Part shown: piece after piece, positions 59,319 to 64,000 of the stretch
Position numbering within the stretch: position 1 is the stretch's first letter
How the letters are laid out: each line of letters begins with the position of its first letter
NCBI GenBank assembly: GCA_963767835.1
Contig: CAVYFY010000013.1
Span: 1 to 64,000, forward strand
Source of the DNA: SIAQ01 sp963767835
Lineage (GTDB): Bacteria > Planctomycetota > Planctomycetia > Gemmatales > Gemmataceae
Length of the DNA stretch: 64,000 nucleotides
Direction of reading: 5' to 3'
The notes under the pieces: generated by a model
Database searches by the model: none
Seen by the model: only the letters and a program-made list of their open reading frames with translations
What the model was told of the DNA's origin: nothing
Position numbers and translations under genes: made by a program

Positions 59319-59372
59319 GAGCCCGAGCGCCAGCGAGGGTTTTGAAGAAATCCCTCGCTGGCGCTCGGGCTC
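59319..59372. repeat. Palindromic repeat, GAGCCCGAGCGCCAGCGAGGG type
   Basis: The 21-base arms at 59319-59339 and 59352-59372 are perfect complements with a 12-base loop. It is close kin to the element at 59238 and lies in the same convergent region, making a paired unit. Shorter arms GTCACAGCT/AGCTGTGAC (59294-59302, 59395-59403) flank it. Confidence 0.9.
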
Positions 59373-59409
59373 CGAATCGCCGACCCGACAATCAAGCTGT
59401 GACAAAACA

Positions 59410-59742
59410 CTAACTCGCATCCATCGCGCGTGTGGCCACGATGCCCAGGGCGTACGTCAGGCCTCCCAAGATGACAATGATCACGCATGGCCAAAGGAAT
59501 CGTTGGCGGCGGCGCGCAAAATACAACCCGCTGCTCACAAACGCCGCGCTCAGGGCGATACCGGCTCCGAGAACGGCTTGCTTCTTCGGGGCGTCCTTGA
59601 TTTCTTCGCCGTCCTTTTTCTCCGTGGGCTCGGCCTTGGGCCTGGGCGGCCGTCCGCCGCCGAAGCACATGTCGCCCCAGGACGTGGAGGCGGCGCATAG
59701 AACCAGAACCATCGAAAGTGCCAGCAAACGATGCCCAAGCAT
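59410..59742 (-). CDS. Small membrane protein of unknown function
   Basis: 110 residues from ATG 59742 with GGAGG six bases upstream. The first 23 residues look like a signal peptide (LLALSMVLVLCAASTSWG). A Pro/Lys/Glu-rich linker follows, then two hydrophobic helices (AVLGAGIALSAAFVSSGLYF and WPCVIIVILGGLTYALGIVA). No family is recognised. It lies 27 bases upstream of the DoxX stop on the same strand order, so it may be in one unit with the DoxX gene. Confidence 0.65.
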   Translation of the reverse strand: MLGHRLLALSMVLVLCAASTSWGDMCFGGGRPPRPKAEPTEKKDGEEIKDAPKKQAVLGAGIALSAAFVSSGLYFARRRQRFLWPCVIIVILGGLTYALGIVATRAMDAS

Positions 59743-59768
59743 GTGATCCTCCCCTTTAACTGTGCCGA

Positions 59769-60140
59769 TCAGAGGATCGGCTCGAGAACGATCCGCCCGA
59801 ACGCTATGAACGCCACGAGCAGCCCCAGCACACCGCTCATGACGATCGGCCCAACCTCGCGATACTTGACGTGAACCCCAACGAAAACGAGACTCTCGGC
59901 CGCCAAAAGTGTCGCGGCCACGATCGTGAGCCACGCCTGCCAATGGAAGGCCGCGGGAACGATCAGCCCGACGGTGCAGACGAGCTCCAGAATGCCCAGG
60001 CTCATCCAGACTTTCCGCGGCAACGCGCCAAAGGACGGGACATCGTGGCTTATCTTGTCGAACAGGAAGACCTTCATGACGCCCGACGATGCGTACAGGA
60101 ACGCGGCGAGGATTTGCAGTATCCACAACAGAATGTTCAC
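59769..60140 (-). CDS. DoxX family membrane protein
   Basis: 123 residues starting at GTG 60140 (GAGGGG eight bases upstream). Four hydrophobic helices and the LYASSGVMKVF motif near the start resemble DoxX/DoxD-like proteins, as does LGILELVCTVGLIVP. Members are small membrane proteins with proposed links to thiosulfate or redox metabolism. The gene is upstream of the small membrane protein gene and downstream of the methyltransferase gene, all minus strand. Confidence 0.85.
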   Translation of the reverse strand: MNILLWILQILAAFLYASSGVMKVFLFDKISHDVPSFGALPRKVWMSLGILELVCTVGLIVPAAFHWQAWLTIVAATLLAAESLVFVGVHVKYREVGPIVMSGVLGLLVAFIAFGRIVLEPIL

Positions 60141-60210
60141 CGTGTGCCCCTCGGCTCCTGTTCCGACTGTAACGACCGCCACCCCGAGGATTATGCCTAC
60201 ATGGCAGTTC

Positions 60211-61272
60211 TTAGCCCCGGGCCTCGAGGATGAGGTTCATCGGCGTCTGGGCCGCCCGGCGGAAGTGCATGAACCCGGCGTCCTCGAACACCTTTCGCAG
60301 CCGGGCCTCGCCGGCCTGTGCGCCGAGGGCCAACCCCACCTCCTGTGACAGCGAGTTGGGCGTGCAGATTGACGCCGACGCCACGTACATCATGGCTGCC
60401 ATCGGATTCTCGGCGATGTTGCGCGGCCGACCATCAAAGGCGAACGGTTCGACCAGCAGCACGGTGCCGCCGGGGGCCAGGTGTTCGCGCGCGTGCCGGG
60501 CGGCGCCGACCGGGTCGCCCATGTCGTGCAGGCAGTCGAAGAAGCAGATCAGGTCGAAGTGCCCTGTGTATTCGGTCGCGTTCGACACCTCAAACCGGGT
60601 CCGCTCACCCACCCCCGCCTCCGCCGCCCGCCGACCTGCCGTCTCGATCGATGGGGCGTGGAAGTCGAACCCGCAAAAGGTCGAGTTCGGGTAGGCGGCC
60701 GCCATGGTCATGACGGACGCCCCATGACCGCAGCCGACGTCCGCCACTCGGGCGCCGGCCTGGAGCTTCGTCTCGACTCCGTCAAGCGCCGGAATCCACT
60801 GCGTGGTGAGGAAAGCCCGGTATCCGGTCCGGAAGAACCACTCGGTGCCGCAGAACAGGCACGGGTGGTGCTCGCCCCATGCCAGAGCCCCGTTGCCCCG
60901 GAACGCCGCGGCCACCTTCTGCATATCGAAAAACATCGAGCCGAGGGCGTTCATGGCACGAGCCACGAAGACGGGCGAACCGTCGTCGGCCAGGGCCAGA
61001 GCCGCCTCGGGGCTCAAATCGTAGGTGTCCGCAGCCTGGTCATAAGCGACCAGCCCGCCCGCCGCCTGGCCATCGAGCCATTCCCGCACCAGCCGGGCGT
61101 TGCACCCAGTCTTGGCGGCGACCGACTCGGCTGTCCGCGGCCCGGTGCCGGCCAACTCGCGGTAGAGCCCGAGCTCGTCCCCCAGCCAGATGCTGTAGCA
61201 GAGCGCGCTTCCGGACATGTGCCCGACCATCTTGCCCATGAACGCTTCGAGTTTTTTTGGATCGACGTTCAC
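60211..61272 (-). CDS. Class I SAM-dependent methyltransferase with N-terminal winged helix (Rv2258c-like)
   Basis: 353 residues from GTG 61272, which has GGAGG five bases upstream. An N-terminal winged-helix-like domain (about 10-90) includes ESVAAKTGCNARLVREWLDGQAAGGLV. The catalytic domain shows GARVADVGCGHGASVMTMAAAYP (SAM motif I, about 182-204), FDLICFFDCLHDMGDP (motif II/III region) and LAPGGTVLLVEPF. This resembles small-molecule methyltransferases such as mycobacterial Rv2258c. By eye it uses G/C at third codon positions more uniformly than neighbours, which could reflect transfer. The substrate is unknown. Confidence 0.85.
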   Translation of the reverse strand: MNVDPKKLEAFMGKMVGHMSGSALCYSIWLGDELGLYRELAGTGPRTAESVAAKTGCNARLVREWLDGQAAGGLVAYDQAADTYDLSPEAALALADDGSPVFVARAMNALGSMFFDMQKVAAAFRGNGALAWGEHHPCLFCGTEWFFRTGYRAFLTTQWIPALDGVETKLQAGARVADVGCGHGASVMTMAAAYPNSTFCGFDFHAPSIETAGRRAAEAGVGERTRFEVSNATEYTGHFDLICFFDCLHDMGDPVGAARHAREHLAPGGTVLLVEPFAFDGRPRNIAENPMAAMMYVASASICTPNSLSQEVGLALGAQAGEARLRKVFEDAGFMHFRRAAQTPMNLILEARG

Positions 61273-61469
61273 TGTTCCCTCCGGTTTTTTGGCGAACCTC
61301 ACCGGGGTCTGAGTACAGACTTCAACCGAATATCAACTTGGTCGCCTAGGCTAACACGGCGCCAACCATTTGTCAAACATTGGACAGAGTTTTTACGAAA
61401 AGCCTCATTTCGAGGAACGTCTCGTTCCGCATGACGATTTCGGCCGCCCCATCTCATACCATAAATCCC

Positions 61470-62543
61470 ATGCCGTCAATCGCGCTCGAACAAGCCCTGT
61501 ATCATCGCCCCGATCGGCAAACGCCCATGCTGGCCGCGCGCTCGCCCGGCTTTGACGACGCCTGGCTTGGCGAAGCGGAACGCATGGCGCTCGGCTTCGG
61601 CGATCGCACGCATGGGCTCCCCTGCCCTTTGGCGGTGTTTGCCTTGCCGATGGGGCCGAAACACGTTGCCGTGGTGCGCGTCAAGGATGAAAACGCCGGT
61701 TTTCCCGTCGGCTTGCGGTTTCACTTTCTCGTCGTCGAACGCCGCCTATACGAAATGGGCATCCGCGATCCGTTTCATCTGGCCGACAAGATCGAGCCGG
61801 ACTGGGACGGAAACGCCACGCTGCCGACGTTGATGCTGGCCCAGGAGACGTTTTCCTGGCGCACCATCGAGCAGTTGCGAAGCGTGCTCAAGCGGATTAA
61901 GGCACACGCGCTCCAGGAAGGGGAAGATCCCGAAGCGCCCGATTTCGAGCGTACCATTGAGAATTCGGAAAGCCCCGCACTGTTGGGCGGCGCGCAGATT
62001 CTGGTGGACGGCGGCCGGCTCGTCTTCGAGCGCCAATCCGGCGACTTGCGCCTGGTCGCGGGGCTTTGGCTGCTCCTGCCTGAATCCACGCGCTGCCGGC
62101 TTTGGCCCACCAGCTTCGCCTTCAGCGGCGATCTGGAATTCGATGTGCTCGTTCTGCCGCACCTCGACGATCCGCCACTGGACGGCTACACGACCGAGGA
62201 GCAGGCGGCCGATTATCCTGAGGGCGCGTATGAACTCGCCTTGCAGCGCGCAGTCGAGCACGGCGATCAACGCGATCTCGACGCCGTCTTTAGCAAGCGC
62301 GATGGCCGGCAGACGCTGCGACTCGCAATCGGCATCTTGATCCTGGTGTCGGCCATCGTGCTGCTGACGCGCTGGCTCGATATCGGCGGCGGTTCAGCGC
62401 GCCCAGCGCCGCTCACCGTTCCACAGCAGCAAGCCGCCGCGGCAGCTGGGATTATCGCTGCCGGTGAGCCATGGATCGCGCTCGGTATGATCGCGCATGG
62501 CAAGGCCATCTGGAATGAAGAAGCCGATCATGCCAAAAAATGA
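61470..62543 (+). CDS. Protein of unknown function with one C-terminal membrane helix
   Basis: 357 residues from ATG 61470, where the sequence becomes protein-like (MPSIALEQALYHRPDR). No good ribosome binding site is visible; ATG 61431 and upstream starts are alternatives. The protein has FGDRTHGLPCPLAVFALPMGPKHVAVV, KDENAGFPVGLRFHFLVVERRLYE and a membrane helix near residues 283-304. No enzyme motif is recognised. It overlaps the Nudix gene start region, so the two are cotranscribed. Confidence 0.7.
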   Translation: MPSIALEQALYHRPDRQTPMLAARSPGFDDAWLGEAERMALGFGDRTHGLPCPLAVFALPMGPKHVAVVRVKDENAGFPVGLRFHFLVVERRLYEMGIRDPFHLADKIEPDWDGNATLPTLMLAQETFSWRTIEQLRSVLKRIKAHALQEGEDPEAPDFERTIENSESPALLGGAQILVDGGRLVFERQSGDLRLVAGLWLLLPESTRCRLWPTSFAFSGDLEFDVLVLPHLDDPPLDGYTTEEQAADYPEGAYELALQRAVEHGDQRDLDAVFSKRDGRQTLRLAIGILILVSAIVLLTRWLDIGGGSARPAPLTVPQQQAAAAAGIIAAGEPWIALGMIAHGKAIWNEEADHAKK

Positions 62544-63132
62544 AGAACACGTGCTCGTCATCCCGACCACGATTTTGCACGATGCCGGCCTGTTCCAGGG
62601 CTTGAGCCGCGATGTCGCGCATTATCTGCCGAGGTTGCTCGATCCCCAGCACTTCTCGTTTCTGCCGCGCAGCCGGGCCGAGGACGATCCGAGCTTCAAG
62701 CAATTGATCCCGTACGTCGTCATGAAGCATGGCAACCGCGTCTTCCACTACAAGCGCGGCCAGGGGGCCGGCGAAAAGCGTTTGCGGGCCCTGCGCTCCA
62801 TCGGCATCGGCGGGCATATCAATCCCATCGATCAGGCAACCAGCGAGCATCCGTATCGCCAGGGAATGCTGCGCGAAGTCGCCGAGGAGGTCGAGCTGGC
62901 CTCGGCCTATCGCGAAACCTGCCTCGGCTTCATCAACGACGACAGCCTGCCGGTCGGCCAGGTGCATCTGGGCATCGTCCACGTGTTCGAGTTGGAGACG
63001 CTGGCGGTGAAGCGGCGCGAAGCCGATCTGACGGAAGCGGGCTTCGCACCGATCAGCGCATTGACGGCGGCGGCGGATGCATTCGAGACCTGGTCGCAAT
63101 TCGTGTTGGTGGAACTGGATCGAAACGGCTGA
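62530..63132 (+). CDS. Nudix-type phosphoesterase family protein (COG4112-like)
   Basis: 200 residues from ATG 62530 (ATG 62515 is another start). The fold of MutT-like planctomycete phosphoesterases is recognisable: EEHVLVIPTTILHDAG at the start and a Nudix box-like region GIGGHINPIDQ ... GMLREVAEEVEL with the REXXEE core. The box is shortened relative to the canonical GX5EX7REUXEEXGU, so catalytic competence is likely but not certain. Its start overlaps the end of the upstream gene. The WD40 gene converges from the other strand. Confidence 0.75.
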   Translation: MPKNEEHVLVIPTTILHDAGLFQGLSRDVAHYLPRLLDPQHFSFLPRSRAEDDPSFKQLIPYVVMKHGNRVFHYKRGQGAGEKRLRALRSIGIGGHINPIDQATSEHPYRQGMLREVAEEVELASAYRETCLGFINDDSLPVGQVHLGIVHVFELETLAVKRREADLTEAGFAPISALTAAADAFETWSQFVLVELDRNG

Positions 63133-64000
63133 GCTACCGCAAGCGCCGCACGCGCCAGCTGGGCTTCCTGCGTCGAGCACGCGTCAGGGCTCCCTTCGGC
63201 CATCGTCTTGAGCAATGCGGCCGCTCCGTGCGTCCCGATCTTCTCCAGGACGAAGATTGCGCGGCGTCGAGCGAGAGTCACTGGATTGACGTAGAGAGTG
63301 GCGTATTCGAGCATCGGTTCGATGCGACGGCTCGCTTCCAGAGATGCGCCCGATGCGAGCAGCTTTCGCAGCGGCGCGTCGGCCAACTCGCCGAGTTCGA
63401 TAAGACCTTTCTTGCTCGCCTCGCGGACGGCGAACCGGTCGCTGTCCAGGTCGGTCAGGAGCTTTTTCAATCGCGCCGGATCGACTTTCGCTGGCTGCAA
63501 TTCCCTCTTGAAGAGCGCGACCGCGTCCTCCGGCGCGTCGATCAAGGTCCAGGCGGCACGATGGGCCTTGCCGGCGTCGAGGCTGCCGAGGTCCGTCCAG
63601 AGCGAGGCGGCGGCGCCGGCGGGCAACTTTGCGGGTTTACGCTTGGCCGCTTGCTGTGCCGGTGCGAGGTCCCAGAGGAGAATGGTGCCGTCACGCAAGG
63701 CCGAGGCGAGTCGGGAGCCGTCGGGGGATATGGCGAGCAAATGGGCCTCGGCGACATACCCCTGGAAGCGGTGGAGCTCTTTGCCGGTCGCGGCGTCCCA
63801 GATGCAAATGTGCGGGCGATCGCCTTTGGGATTTCGCGAGGCGGCGATGAGCCGGCCATCCGCGGACATGGCGACGGGCTGGTCCCACGATTCGCCAAGC
63901 GCGAACGTGAAGATCGTTTTGCCGGATGCCAGCTCCCACAGCCGCACCGTGCGATCGTAACCGCCGGAGGCGAGGAATCGGCCATCGCCGGACACGGCGA
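62907..64000 (-). CDS. WD40-repeat protein, partial, with HEAT-like C-terminal region
   Basis: The frame continues out of the window to the right, so the N-terminus is missing. Visible are three WD40 blades (LASGGYDRTVRLWELASG, ICIWDAATGKELHRFQG, LASALRDGTILLWDLA) and a helical planctomycete-type tail (VDPARLKKLLTDLDSDRFAVREAS, RRIEPMLEYATLYVNP, RRRAIFVLEKIGTHGAAALLKTMAEG). The open frame runs on through the Nudix gene on the other strand until 62907. The last 75 codons do not look coded, so the authentic stop is probably near 63130, perhaps hidden by another frame break. Probably a secreted or cytoplasmic scaffold protein. Confidence 0.75.
   Translation of the reverse strand, partial: AVSGDGRFLASGGYDRTVRLWELASGKTIFTFALGESWDQPVAMSADGRLIAASRNPKGDRPHICIWDAATGKELHRFQGYVAEAHLLAISPDGSRLASALRDGTILLWDLAPAQQAAKRKPAKLPAGAAASLWTDLGSLDAGKAHRAAWTLIDAPEDAVALFKRELQPAKVDPARLKKLLTDLDSDRFAVREASKKGLIELGELADAPLRKLLASGASLEASRRIEPMLEYATLYVNPVTLARRRAIFVLEKIGTHGAAALLKTMAEGSPDACSTQEAQLARAALAVAQPFRSSSTNTNCDQVSNASAAAVNALIGAKPASVRSASRRFTASVSNSNTWTMPRCTWPTGRLSSLMKPRQVSR

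Overview
The window looks like a chromosomal segment of a planctomycete, most likely a Gemmata-type lineage. The evidence is: a small basic protein of the PVC-superphylum signature type (12929-13201); a giant surface protein with an N-terminal LEDR signal and a C-terminal dockerin-like pair of calcium loops; a Ser/Thr kinase with a beta-helix ectodomain; an ECF sigma factor next to a membrane anti-sigma factor; WD40, pre-peptidase C and CAP-domain secreted proteins; a Cys-rich exported protein that may belong to the proteinaceous envelope; and palindromic intergenic repeats with GAGCCCGAGCGCC-type arms. The placement is inference; no rRNA is present.

Layout. 0-12 kb: aspartic protease, LRR-like secreted protein, PfkB sugar kinase, kinase/beta-helix protein, PAP2-like protein, a tandem pair of trypsin-like proteases (one apparently catalytically dead) and a four-haem cytochrome fused to a UshA-like domain, mostly on the minus strand. 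12-18 kb: rpe, the PVC protein, a BamE-like lipoprotein-sized protein, an ECF sigma factor and a zinc-finger anti-sigma factor fused to macroglobulin-like domains. 18-29 kb: a long minus-strand run of hpf, EIIA, HPr, enzyme I, a DUF2344 protein, RNase E/G and a cNMP-binding GspE ATPase. This is a PTS phosphorelay without a sugar permease, beside ribosome-hibernation and RNA-decay genes. 29.9-40.9 kb: one giant gene encoding about 3,680 residues with five PA14 domains, four L-type-lectin-like domains, autotransporter-type beta-strand repeats and a dockerin-like end. 41-48 kb: FAH-family hydrolase, triple-CAP protein, WXXGXW-repeat protein, Cys-rich protein. 48-52.3 kb: oxygenase, TPR-sulfotransferase, methyltransferase and Flp pilin. 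52.7-57 kb: rpiB, a Sua5-like/arginine-phosphatase-like fusion, rpmA, homocysteine methyltransferase family protein, Dabb protein. 57-64 kb: DUF255 thioredoxin-like protein, DoxX, methyltransferase, Nudix, WD40.

The most important caveat is data quality. At least eleven genes are broken by 12 frame changes, almost all explained by loss of one or two bases in G/C runs or GC repeats (near 518, 15774, 17557, 23888, 26783, 31170, 34698, 47633, 49544, 51263, 52272 and 54144). In each case the protein continues sensibly in another frame, so these are annotated as single genes with probable sequencing or assembly indels rather than as biological pseudogenes.

The features most worth following up are an RNase E/G with about 450 residues of RGG-rich and acidic disordered sequence inserted inside its S1 domain, the Sua5-like/YwlE-like fusion, the sigma/anti-sigma-macroglobulin pair, the giant lectin/PA14 protein, and a set of intergenic elements built from inverted or direct heptanucleotide arrays.
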